Positions 45,302 to 55,600 of a stretch of DNA of 64,000 bases are shown piece after piece. A program made the translations under genes and the position numbers. A model generated the notes under the pieces. It saw nothing but the letters and a program-made list of their open reading frames with translations, was not told the DNA's origin and ran no database searches. Source of the stretch: Caenorhabditis elegans (taxonomy: Eukaryota; Nematoda; Chromadorea; Rhabditida; Rhabditidae); the NCBI RefSeq assembly GCF_000002985.6, contig NC_003282.8:4402001-4466000 (forward strand). The letters are read 5' to 3'. Position 1 is the stretch's first letter; each line of letters opens with the position of its first letter.

Positions 45302-47656
45302 ATGTTCACAAAAATATCAAGTTGGTTTAGAATGCCGCCGAGAGACGCCGTTCCGACGTCGACGCAAGTGAGTGGTATTGGTGCTGACGGGGTTCAAACG
45401 GAAAAAGTGCTGAAAAATCGGCCGAAGGGTGAGTTTTTCGTGTAATTTTTCCAACAAATTTCAGTTAAGCCAGAAGTTTTGAAGTATTTTCGAAAACGGA
45501 ATTCACAGTGGGTGGAGCCGAGAGTTTGAATTTCGCAACACCCGCGCGCTTTTTGCGCAACCCTCGCACGGTAAAAAACGCGCGAGGGTTGCTGAAAAAG
45601 CGTGCGTTGGCTGCAAAATTCACAATTTCGGTTCCGCCCACTGAATCCTGTTTGATTGGGGTCTCAAATATTTTCAAAAATACCACGCTTGGCTTCATAA
45701 AAACCCTTTTTATTGCAGCAAGCGCCCTTCGACAGCAAAAACTCCCCGCATGGCAACCGATTCTCACAGCAACCACAGTAATTCCAACGGTTTTCGTCAT
45801 CGGAGCCATCTTTCTACCCATCGGCGTCTTCCTATTCATCGCTTCCGACGCGGTTTCCGAGTTCACCGTCGAATACACCAATTGCTTATCACCGTGCCAA
45901 TTGCAAATTAATTTACCAAATGCGTTCGACGGAGACGTCTTCTTGTACTATAATCTCGAGAATTACTATCAAAATCATCGGCGATACGTGAAAAGCCGGA
46001 ATGATCAGCAATATCTTGGAGATTTGACGGTAAATTGATTCAAATTTGAAGCAGCGACGCTATAGAATATTCGTTTATTAAATTTTAAATTGCTTTCAGA
46101 ACGTGAAGGACTGTGCTCCATTCGACATTGACCCTGCGACAAAGAAGCCAATTGCTCCATGCGGTGCGATTGCCAATTCGATATTCAACGGTAAGTGTCT
46201 TCGATATTCCGAATGACCTGAGTATCTCGCTGTGAGCAGCAGCAGCTGCGGTGGGATACCAACGCTGTGTGCTCAGCCGCACGCATCTGGCTCTCCTAAA
46301 TTCACCGATTAACCAATCCATTTCCAGACACTTTCACGCTGGCTCATCGTGCCGACACAGGCATCGTTACCATGGTACCCGTGACGACTCAGGGTGTCAT
46401 CTGGAATGTGGACAAGGATCGGAAATTCAAGAATCCCCCGTTGAATGATGGCAACCTCTGTGACGCATTCAACGTACTGACGTCATAAAATTAAGGTCAC
46501 ACTCACACACACACTGTGCTCGCGCGCAACAGCTGTTGATGTGTGGGGCTCATTGTTCTTGTATAGAGCTGTGTTGACAATGGGAGAATAACAAAAGGGG
46601 AACATATTAATGGAGAAATTAAAAAAAATCAAATTACAGAATACCACGAAACCACCGAATTGGAGCAAAAATCCGTGTGAAGTTGGCGGTTTTGAGAACG
46701 TGGATTTCATTGTTTGGATGCGAACGGCAGCTCTTCCATATTTCAAAAAGCTGTGGAGAATAGTCGACCGGACCACGAATCCATTGTTTTCAAATGGACT
46801 CCCCCAGGGAACTTATATTTTGACAGTCGAGAATAGTAAGCACATACATCGACGCGAATTTTACAATTTGGGAGTCAATAATACGATAGTACACGACCAA
46901 AAATTGTTGAAATGGAGAAAATAATAGAAAACGAGAAAACGAGGAAATTTAGAAATACTACACAAGAAAAACGGGAAAAATGCTATTTTTCAACTTTTCG
47001 TTCGAATTTCCGCCTAAATGAGAAACCATTGAAAAGTTTTTCGGAGAAAGTCGGAAAATCGTGAAAAAAGTTTATATTTTAACAAAAAAAAATTCTTATC
47101 GAATTTTCTTTGTTTTGATGAGAGAAAACATAAAAAATGTAATTTTCTTCTAAAAAAAAGAAGGAAAATGGCCAAAATTTCAAGCTAGTTTTGGAAAAAT
47201 CGGAATTTTTGTGTAAAGTCGAAAATGTTTCTCCTTTCTAGTTTTTTTTCTGATTTTCAGTCAATTTTTGGTTTATTTTAAAAAAGCAATAATCGATACT
47301 TCACCTTTAACGGACTACATATGTATTTCCTATATTTTTAGATTTCAACAATTTTCGGTCGTGTCGAGACCTGCTACCGTATTCTTACAACACAAATCGC
47401 AAAATTTTAGCATCTGGTTAATATTTCCATTCAAATTTCCCTCTTTTCAGACTACCCAGTTCAATCATTCGGCGGAAAGAAAGAGTTTGTGATATCGACA
47501 ACAAGTTGGGCTGGAGGCAAGAACTCATTCCTCGGAATAGCCTATCTCGTCGTCGGATCCCTGGCCATTGTGCTCGGCGTAGTCTTCATCGTGATTCACA
47601 TGAAGTTTGGACATTCGATGAACGAGTTGAGCAACGTCTCGGAAATTCATCACTGA
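45302..47656 (+). CDS. CDC50/TMEM30-family P4-ATPase chaperone
   Basis: CDC50 proteins are obligatory partners of P4-ATPase lipid flippases, needed for ER exit and for phosphatidylserine/ethanolamine asymmetry. C. elegans has a small set called chat genes; I did not fix which one this is. Exons: 45302-45428, 45719-46029, 46100-46190, 46328-46473, 46640-46835, 47451-47656, giving 358 residues, the usual length. TM1 lies about residues 55-80 ([20 protein letters not shown]). A large lumenal loop follows with [28 protein letters not shown], the signature [13 protein letters not shown], and [16 protein letters not shown] with paired cysteines. TM2 lies about 312-338 ([20 protein letters not shown]), then a short cytosolic tail. 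A 138-base palindromic element sits in intron 1. Poly(A) signal 47877-47882. Confidence 0.92.
45506..45643. repeat. Palindromic MITE, CAGTGGG...CCCACTG, in CDC50-gene intron 1
   Basis: Terminal inverted repeats are CAGTGGGTGGAGCCGAGAG and CGGTTCCGCCCACTG. An inner hairpin pairs CAACCCTCGC (45558) with GCGAGGGTTG (45582). 138 bases, no coding capacity. GTGGGCGGAGC words of the same type occur in the lectin-like gene intron near 22 kb. Confidence 0.85.
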
Positions 47657-48139
47657 ATATAAAGCCCTCTCACACATACATACTGTACACTTTGTTTGGA
47701 TAGAAAACCCCTGCCATTCTATTTTCTCACTTTTTTCCTTCTATTTTCTCAATTTTAACGTGCGACTCTGAAAACTACCAAGCTGCATGCATCGGGTACC
47801 TAACCGTTGTTTCTGTGTTTTTATAAGACAATCAATTGTGATAGAATTGCAACGGTCTAAAATGATGTGAACTTTGAATAAAGAAACACAAACACTTTTT
47901 CCAGAGATCGTGTGACAATGACGTTGACGCGAAGAAGGGGGCGAAAAACATTAAAATTTCGCTTGGCTTGTTTAAATAATTCTCTAGGAAAATTAGGGGA
48001 AAAAACTGATAACAGCGCGACCGCTGTCCTCCGACCCGCCGGCGTGATACTGATAACCACTAACATACCAAATATTATATATTTTTCACTTTTTTTTTCA
48101 CAATTCACTCAACCAATTGGCTGAATTTTCCGAGAAAAA
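47657..48139. other. CDC50-gene 3' UTR and upstream region of small gene
   Basis: Contains the AATAAA at 47877. After it, 47890-48139 is the probable promoter or leader of the small gene at 48140. No further feature seen. Confidence 0.45.
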
Positions 48140-49829
48140 ATGGCGTCTCCTCATGCCGAAAATGATATGGTCCCCGAAATGATTGACCATCGACATTTGC
48201 AAATGTGGAAGTTGGTTTTTTTTTTAAGTTTTCCAAAATTAAAATGTTTTTTGTTCTTGCTTATATGTTTGCCTATTCTCCTGTTGTTTAAAAAACATAA
48301 GCCGCACGGTTTTTTTTCCTGTGATGACAACATCAATGTGATTCAGAAAAAGGCGGAATGGAATGCGGTGTTGAAAATTGATAAGCGAATTTGTTCATGA
48401 AACACGTGGAAAATGAAAAAATTTGAGAATTTCATCAGCATGTTACGCGTTACAGGAACCAAAAATTTTGAGAATGCGTATTGAGCAACATATTTGACGC
48501 GCAAAATATCTCGTAGCGAAAACTACAGTAATTCTCTAAGCTTGTGTCGATTTACGGGCTCGATTATTGAGATTAATTTATTCTCGAATTGTGACAGCGA
48601 TATTCAATTTTGCTTCTTTGATTCTTCGTCTTAAAATTAAATCGTCACACACGTTACAGTAATCATTCAAAGAATTACTGTAGTTTTCGCTACGAGATAT
48701 TTTGCGCGTCAAATATGTTGCGCATTACGCATTCTCAGAATTTTGTATTCCTGTAATATGTGTTACTCACAGAAATTCTGTTCACGCATAAGCCTGATAT
48801 CTCGGTGCGATCGTACCGTATCGCTCACACTTAGATTACGGTACGATCGCGGCGGGATATCAGGTACGTGATTGGAAGCTGTGCAATTCTGCGGAAAGTG
48901 CTCTTGGATTTCGCTGCGAGACCCAAATCGCGAAATTTTGGGTCCAGTCTCGAAACTACAATTTTTCTTGGATGCGAAAAGGTGTGCGTCTTTAAAGAGT
49001 AGTGTAATTTCCAATTTTTATAGATTAATTCAGGGGTGGGCGGCAAATCATTTTTTCAGGCAAATCGGCAAAATGTCGGAATTGAAATTTCCGGCAAATC
49101 GGCAAATGTTTTTCGTAGAAAAACAGAACAGTCCTAGTTTTCGCATAATTTTTTTTGAATGATTTTGAAGAAACATATATTACGGGAACACAAAATTTAG
49201 AGAACGCATATTGCAAAGCATATTTGACGCGCAAAATATCTCGTAGCGAAAACTACAGTAACACTTTAAATTACTACTGTAGCGGTTGTGTCGATTTACC
49301 GTCTCGATTTTCGAAAGTAATTTGTTCGTTTCGTCGTATTATTCTCTCATTTGTTGCCTAATTTAAATATACTATCGATGAATAAACGAGTTTCACTCAT
49401 TTCAAAATTCGAGCCTGTAAATCGATACAAGAGCTACAGTAGCCATTTAAAGAATTACTATAGTTTTCGCTACGAGATATTTTGCGCGATACGCATTGCC
49501 AGAATTTTGTGTTACCGTAATAACACATTTCAAGCACAAAAATACAATAAAAAAATAATTTAACAATTCCAGATGGCTCCACAGTCGAAGCGGAGCACGT
49601 GGCAACACTTCGGAGACATCCTTCGAATCTTCTGTTTCAGTCTCTACGAACAGTTTTGATTTCAGGTAAGCAGTCTGCTTCCTTGAATTGCCTTACTCTG
49701 TTCCCCCATTGTCCATTAACCTGTCTTTCTCTACCACCCTCCTGGTCTCTCACACTATTTCTTTGGCCTAGATTGTTCGAAGAAGTCGTCTTCGTCGCTG
49801 CTGCTGCTGCAGCTGCTTCCATTTTCTGA
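48140..49829 (+). CDS. Small spliced gene of unknown function
   Basis: I do not recognise this protein. Three exons join in frame: 48140-48210, 49573-49665, 49772-49829, giving 73 residues. It starts MASPHAENDMVPEMIDHRHL, continues with a Ser/Thr-rich middle (SETSFESSVSVSTNSFDF), and ends in LFEEVVFVAAAAAAASIF. There is no signal peptide at the start; the alanine-rich end is mildly hydrophobic. Donors GTTGGT and GTAAGC and acceptor TTCCAG are reasonable; the last acceptor, GGCCTAG, is weak. Intron 1 is 1.36 kb and is made almost entirely of two palindromic elements and a fragment of a third family. The alternative of reading through the first donor gives an 86-residue hydrophobic protein that I consider less likely. 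Exon 2 also has an open second frame starting with an ATG right at the acceptor. Confidence 0.4.
48448..48758. repeat. Palindromic element, ATATCTCGTAGCG family, copy C
   Basis: Left arm GTTACAGGAACCAAAAATTT, right arm AAATTTTG-type GAATTTTGTATTCCTGTAAT, with CGCGCAAAATATCTCGTAGC and its inverse inside. In intron 1 of the small gene. Confidence 0.8.
48793..48864. repeat. 28-bp-arm hairpin, CGATCGTACCGTA
   Basis: 48793-48820 pairs with 48837-48864 with a 16-base loop. The core is GCGATCGTACCGTA/TACGGTACGATCGC, with only three mismatches. No element family recognised. Confidence 0.75.
49179..49522. repeat. Palindromic element, ATATCTCGTAGCG family, copy D
   Basis: Arms TATTACGGGAACACAAAATT and ATTTTGTGTTACCGTAATA, about 344 bases, the best-preserved copy here. 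It ends 50 bases before exon 2 of the small gene. A second family fragment (TCAGGGGTGGGCGGCAAATC) lies at 49030-49116 just before it. Confidence 0.85.
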
Positions 49830-49875
49830 TACATTACTCTCCGTCGGCTTCTGAAATATTCTTCTTTCTTTAAAA

Positions 49876-50019
49876 ATGGGCCCACTCGCATTCATAATTT
49901 TATGTCAATATTCTGGAAATCTGCTTGTCCAATTCGTTTACTACGTGCTCGCCGAATACGTGCTCGAAAAGTTCGATCGAACTCCGCCGCCTCCGGAGCA
50001 AGAGCTTTTTCTCAATTGA
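49876..50019 (+). CDS. Candidate 47-residue small ORF downstream of small gene
   Basis: ATG at 49876, 46 bases after the stop of the upstream small gene, on the same strand with no splice acceptor or poly(A) signal between. The product begins MGPLAFIILCQYSGNLLVQF, a single hydrophobic helix, then YVLAEYVLEKFD and a PPPPEQELF tail. That layout is plausible for a tiny membrane protein. No family recognised. If real it would be translated from a dicistronic mRNA. It may be chance. Confidence 0.3.
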   Translation: MGPLAFIILCQYSGNLLVQFVYYVLAEYVLEKFDRTPPPPEQELFLN

Positions 50020-50271
50020 CACGTTGATTATTTTTTCGGGGCGAATCGGAGGGGACGAAAATAAACGATGTTTGATGATTCGACCTCTGTTATTACACAC
50101 ATACACACTGGAATTCCGGTCCCCCCTGAAGTGATAACGGATTGGGTGGGATGCGAGAATGTGTTTTATCGCTTTTTATTCGCAGATTGTCAGCAACAAT
50201 GTCACCTGAAAATATCTGAAATTTTTTGGGAATTTATTGTTGAAGTGAAAATGGATGCCAAAGTACAGATC
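50020..50271. other. Spacer after small ORF
   Basis: No gene or repeat could be assigned in these 250 bases. Confidence 0.4.
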
Positions 50272-51076
50272 AGGGGTGGATGGAAACGATTTTTTTCGGC
50301 AAACCGGCAATTTGCCTGAATTGAAATTTTCGGCAAATCGGCAAATTGCCTGAATTTAAAATTCCGGCAAATCGGCAGAATGCCTGAATTGAAATTTCCG
50401 ACAAATTGGCAAATTGCCTGAATTGAAATTTCCGGAAAATCGGCAAATTGCCTGAATTTAAAATTCCGGCAAATCGGCAGAATGCCTGAATTGAAACTTG
50501 CGGCAAATTTCCTCACTTGAAATTTCCGGCAAATTGACTAATTGCCTGAAATTAAAATTCCGACAAATCGGCAAATTGCCAAACTGCCGGAATTGAAAAC
50601 TAACGATAAATCGGCAAACTGCCTGAATTCAAATTTTCGGCAGATTGTCTGAGTTGAAATTTCCGTCAAATCGGCAAATTGCCGAATTGCCGGAAGTGAA
50701 AACATACGACAAATCGGCAATTTGCCTAAATTCAAAACTTACCACAAATCGCCAAATTGCCTGAATTGAAATTTCCGGCAAATCGGCAGATCGGCAAGTT
50801 GCCGATTGGCCGAAATTGCCGGAAAAACGGCAATTGACGAAATTTTCCGGCAAATTGTGGTTTTGTACATTTTTTGGGAAGTTTCAAAATTTTAAAAAGA
50901 TACAGTTTTAAGTGCTTCGGTCTCATAAAACATCCCTCTAAAAACATCCGACAAATTGATGTTCGTCAAATCGGCAAATCGGCAAATTGCCGGATATCAA
51001 AATTTCCGGCAAATCGGCAAACTGGCAATTTGCCGATTTGCCGAATTTGTCGACAACGAAATGTGCCGCCCTGGTA
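50272..51076. repeat. CGGCAAATCGGCAAATTGCC element with internal tandem array
   Basis: The element begins TCAGGGGTGGATGGAAACGA and ends AAATGTGCCGCCCTGGTAC, an inverted pair with the other copies' ends. Inside is an imperfect array alternating CGGCAAATCGGCAAATTGCC with TGAATTGAAATTTC, about 15 times, followed by the inverse arm. Open frames across it encode repeats such as PICRNFKFRQFAD that are a by-product of the array. Related copies: 49030-49116 (fragment), 54537-54968, 55953-56371. Confidence 0.9.
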
Positions 51077-52517
51077 CAGATACACTTAATTTACGCTTGT
51101 AAACTCATAAATTTCGCGCAAAACTTGCAAAGTTCCGACCGTTTCAAAAACTATTTTAAGAAAAACCAATTTAATAAATATTCAAAAGTTTTCAATTATG
51201 AGAATTCTGTCAGATCTCTTCAAATATCAGGCAACAAAATTCGTGTCAAATTTAAAATTCCAAGAATGACGTGCCCTGAATCGAAAAAAGTGATATGATT
51301 CATTTAAAGTCAAAAGTGAAATAAATTCAACCTAAATCTGAAAACATACCGGAATTTCAACCCCGACAACGACGTCAAACAGACGAATTCCTTAGACAGG
51401 TGAATTTATGGCACAAAACTTCAAACTTTTCCTGTGTAAAAATTATTTTCCCGTGTTTACTGCTTGAAATTTCGGAACTTACTTAGATCAAGTTTCCCTG
51501 TCTAGCTGGGGCTCCAGTTTCAAAAGTTTTCAAATTTGGACTAAAGTTCAACTTAGAGATCTTTTTTTAACTGGTACGATTTATGAAAGAATTTTTCAGG
51601 GAACAAAAAAGCTGGTAAAATACATTTTTAAACATAAAATTAAAAAAAAACAATGTTATTAAAATTTGAGTTTTCAAAAAAATTATGAACTTTTTTTTTT
51701 CAGAAATATACCAAAAAATAACGTTTTCAGATTTTCAAAAGTTTGAAATACTGGTTTTTACATAATTTTCGAAGTATTTTTTTTAACTTTCTGAACAAAA
51801 ATTTTGAACAAAAGAAATTTTTTTTTTGAAAAAAAAACTGAGTTTTTTTTCTATTTTTTTAAGAATTTTATTTAAAAAGCTCCCAGACGCCCCTAAACGT
51901 GCAAAATGTCTCGTAGCAAAATGTCTCGTATAACCAATTAATACATTATTTCCGTAAATCGACACATGCGCTACAGTAGTAATTTAATGAATTACTGTAG
52001 TTCTCGCTATGAGATATTTTGCGCGTCAAATATGTCGTGCAAACGCATTCTCAGAATTCTGTGTTCCCGTAATAATGCACTTTCAGATCTATTCTTTTCT
52101 AGTTCAAAGTGCCGCTAAAACTAAATTTTTTTGTAGGGACATGATTAAAACGTCATTGTTTCAAATGACATAGTTTCAGTAGAAAAGTCAAAAAGTGGCC
52201 TGGAATACTTTTCTTGGTAACAAAATTCTTAAAATTTTGTACTGAACATTTTACAGTCTCCCGACTCCAAACTACCACTAGATCATGTTTAATCAACAAA
52301 TTTTTTTGTCTCGTTCGAAAATAAAAATGTAAAAACTATTTGCCCTCAGTAAGTAAATTTCGTAGAAAGGTCGACTCGGGCTCGGCGGAAAATGGAAAAC
52401 CAACAAACTGCTTCTTCTCCTTCACCGTATACTTTATTTGAGAGGTGCTCTCAGTTCCAAACCCTTTCGTTTTCCTGTTTTCTCTGATGTCTCTCATGCG
52501 AGAGGAAGCGAACAGGA

Positions 52518-52520
<3 letters not shown>
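51077..52520. other. Intergenic before the Vestigial-like gene
   Basis: AT-rich. From 51893 to 52073 it holds a 5'-truncated copy E of the ATATCTCGTAGCG palindromic element (ending GAATTCTGTGTTCCCGTAAT). No gene supported in the rest. Confidence 0.55.

Positions 52521-52521
<1 letters not shown>

Positions 52522-52580
<59 letters not shown>
52522..52580. repeat. (GA)n microsatellite
   Basis: About 30 uninterrupted GA dinucleotides about 100 bases upstream of the first ATG of the Vestigial-like gene. GAGA-rich sequence is common at C. elegans promoters, but function here is unproven. Confidence 0.95.
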
Positions 52581-52582
<2 letters not shown>

Positions 52583-52677
52583 GAAGAATGCAAAGAATTT
52601 AAAAATCGCCAGGCGGAGGGGGACATGTCTTGAGGTGCCCCCATCAGTTCCAATCACTTTTCCCCCGTGGCTCTAAA

Positions 52678-55600
52678 ATGTTCCTGTGCAACGCGACAAC
52701 TGTGGCTCCACCGCTGACTTGCTGGGATCCATATTGGGATTCAAAATGGTACATAGTTTCAAATGTTTGTCTTCATGTTTTGTCTCTTTGGTGTGTCTGC
52801 GTCGTGTACTCCTTTCCCGCGCGGGCGTCTACAGACAGTCGGAGGGCAGCAGCAGCCCCAGCAGCAGCAGCAGCAGACATATAAGAAGAAGAAGACACCC
52901 TCCGACCATTTTTCGAATTTTCCGAATTTCTCTGCATCTTTTCCTTGCCTGTCTGCCTGCCTGCCCTCCTCCAACATCATCGCTTCTAGTTTCAGATCGA
53001 TTTATATTTATCTTTTGTGTTTGTGTGTGTGTATGTGTCCGACAACGTCGCAGCCGCCTTTTTCCGAGCGGATGCGACTAATTGGTCAACTTGCCTTTCG
53101 ACGTCGCCCTAATGGTTGTCGTTCGTATTTTGTCCCCCTCTCTGCGACGAGACCGTCCGTTTTTTGAACGATGTTTTGTTTTTTTTTTGGAGTGTGTGTC
53201 TTTTTTTCTTATCAAATTTTAGGTAGCGCCTAAACTTTTTTTTTGGGTGGTTGATTGGGTTTATAGTTTTGGGCTTCCATGTAGGCGTCAAGACGCCTGC
53301 CTCGAGCCTGAATACTGCTAATATACATGAGAGCCTTCAGGCAGGTGCCTATCTTCAATAAAAATTATATTTAAACCCAATATCACCGAAAAATTGGATT
53401 TCGAAATTATTTTTTCAAATTTTTGGTAGATTTTCCGGAAATATTTTTAAAACTTTCTGCAGGCTCAATTCAAAATCAAATTTTTTTTGATAGCCTTACA
53501 AAATTTTCTACCTAGTTTCCACCATTTTTTGATTGTATGTAAATTAAAAAATTCCGAAAAACTGTTGAGACCTTATTTGGATGGACTTCTAAATAATTTT
53601 GAGATTAAAAAAAAAGCTTAAAACAATTTTCATAAAAATCCAAACTTTCACAATTTGAAGTTCTCCAACTCAATTTTTTGGCCATTGGCTGAGTAGCGAC
53701 TTGGCATATGGAAGTGTGATAAGGAGTTTGATACAACTTACTAGTTAGATTTTCAGTTGGAAATAGAGATTCCGATTTTTTTCTACATTTGAAAATTCAA
53801 ATATTTCTTGAAAAAATGAAACTGGAGCTTTAACTTTAACCCAAATCACCGTGAATAGAACAATTTCAAATGAAAAATTTGAGACTTTGAGACCATTTTT
53901 CATTATTTTTTTTGGCTATTTGTTTCCAATTTCCCACTAAATTTTCATCCGAAAACACAAACATTAAGTTACAGTATCGAAAGAATCCAAAAAATCTCAA
54001 TTTGAAAATCTCACGTGCCTCCCCCCCCCCCCCCCCCACCGTTTCTTATCATTCCCATCGGTGAAGATTTTGCGTACACGATCATCATATCCAATACATT
54101 TTTTTTATTTTATTTTAGTTTTTTGTTCCCTTTCTTGTCTTTTGATTCAAAATCAATCTAAACATTCAAATCCTTTCGTTTCCCAACATCCAAAAAAAAT
54201 GAATATATACATGTATTGATAGGCAAAGAATGTCCAAAAGACCGGTTAATTGTCGCTAGAAATTTTTCGAATGATTTTCCTATGCCAAATAAATTCTCAA
54301 ATATATCTATGTACATACATCTCATTCCAAAACGGTTTTTTTTGTTTTTTTATTGAGCTTTTATTTCTTTCGGATTGGAAAAAGTCGTTAGCAAAGATTG
54401 ATTTATGGTTTGACATCAAAGTGATAAAAATGTCGATACGGTGCTTTCAAAAATAAAATATCGTCAGTAGGGATAGTGTCTAAATGGATAGCTTAACACT
54501 CCAGAATTAAAAAAGATTTTTCCACAAGTTGCAGCAGGGGCAGAGCGGCAATTGCAGTTCAGCAAATTTTTTTGTCGACAAATTCGGCAAATCGGCAGAT
54601 TGTCGGTTTGCCGATTTGCGGGAAATATTCATTTCCAGTAATTTGCCGATTTGCAGAATTGCCGGAAATTTTGATTTTTCGCAAAGTGCCGATTTTCCGA
54701 TTGCCGAACATCAATTTGCCGGAAACACTTAAAACTGTGCCTTTTTGAAATTTTTTTCCCGTTTCTCTAGATATTTACATAGAATTTACTTTCTTTTTAA
54801 AATAGATGTAGGAACATTCATAGGATGCGCACAATTTTGTAATTCTGAAATTTCAAAAAAAAAGTGCAAAACTGCAATTTGCAGTTTTTTCCGGCAAATT
54901 CGGCAATTCGGCAAAGTGACGATTTGCCGGAAACTTCAATTTCGGCAATTTGCCAATTTGCCGCCCATCCCTTATTGGCAGTTATAAGTTTTGGTCAGTT
55001 GCTAAATAGGCCAGACCTTATTTAGATGAAGTTTCTTAGACGGGTCTAAAATTAACTTTTTTCAAATTCTTCATACATTCAAGTTTTTTTAAATTAGCAA
55101 TTCAAATTGCTCTAACTCAATTTATGATGAATTGACTGAGTAGCGACTTGGCCAATGAAAGTGTGATACGGAGTCTGAAAAACCTTGGGAGTTGTATATG
55201 AAGAATTCGACTGTCTTAGTTCAAAAATTGATTCCATATTTTTTTTGTAGTTTTTAAACAATGAACTTAATGACCGACGTTATTTTTGAAAAGTAAAAAA
55301 TATTTTATAGGTACTGAATTGTTTTTAATTAATGTGAGAGGTGTCTTGAATTTTGAAAAAAAAACCTGTTAAAGTTGTTTTTAAACAAAGCTTTTCAGAT
55401 TTATTGAAATATGTGCCAAAAGCGTTAAAACTTTTCCTTTTTTTTATTCCCCCAATATTTAACGTGTTAGACAATAAAATCCCGTACCCCCTACTCTCAA
55501 TTATTCCAATGGACTCTATAAAATCTAACGGGCGCCTACCTCTATGTGTTACGTGCTCTCCCTTGTCCTCTGGTGTCAATTTTGTTTAACCCTATAATTT

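Noticed and set aside
45465..45881. Minus-strand open frame of 138 codons
   Set aside because: Antisense of the CDC50-family exon 2 and its intronic MITE.
44236..47656. htz-1 and the CDC50-family gene as an operon
   Set aside because: The distance from the htz-1 poly(A) signal to the next ATG is about 300 bases, and no clear SL2-type short spacer is visible.
48140..48400. Unspliced 86-residue hydrophobic reading of the small gene
   Set aside because: The hydrophobic part lies after a usable GTTGGT donor, and the spliced version keeps frame through two more exons. Kept as an alternative only.
50202..50950. Minus-strand frames encoding repeated PICRNFKFRQFAD-like peptides
   Set aside because: Direct translation of the CGGCAAAT tandem array. 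Repeat-driven, with no start context or splice sites.
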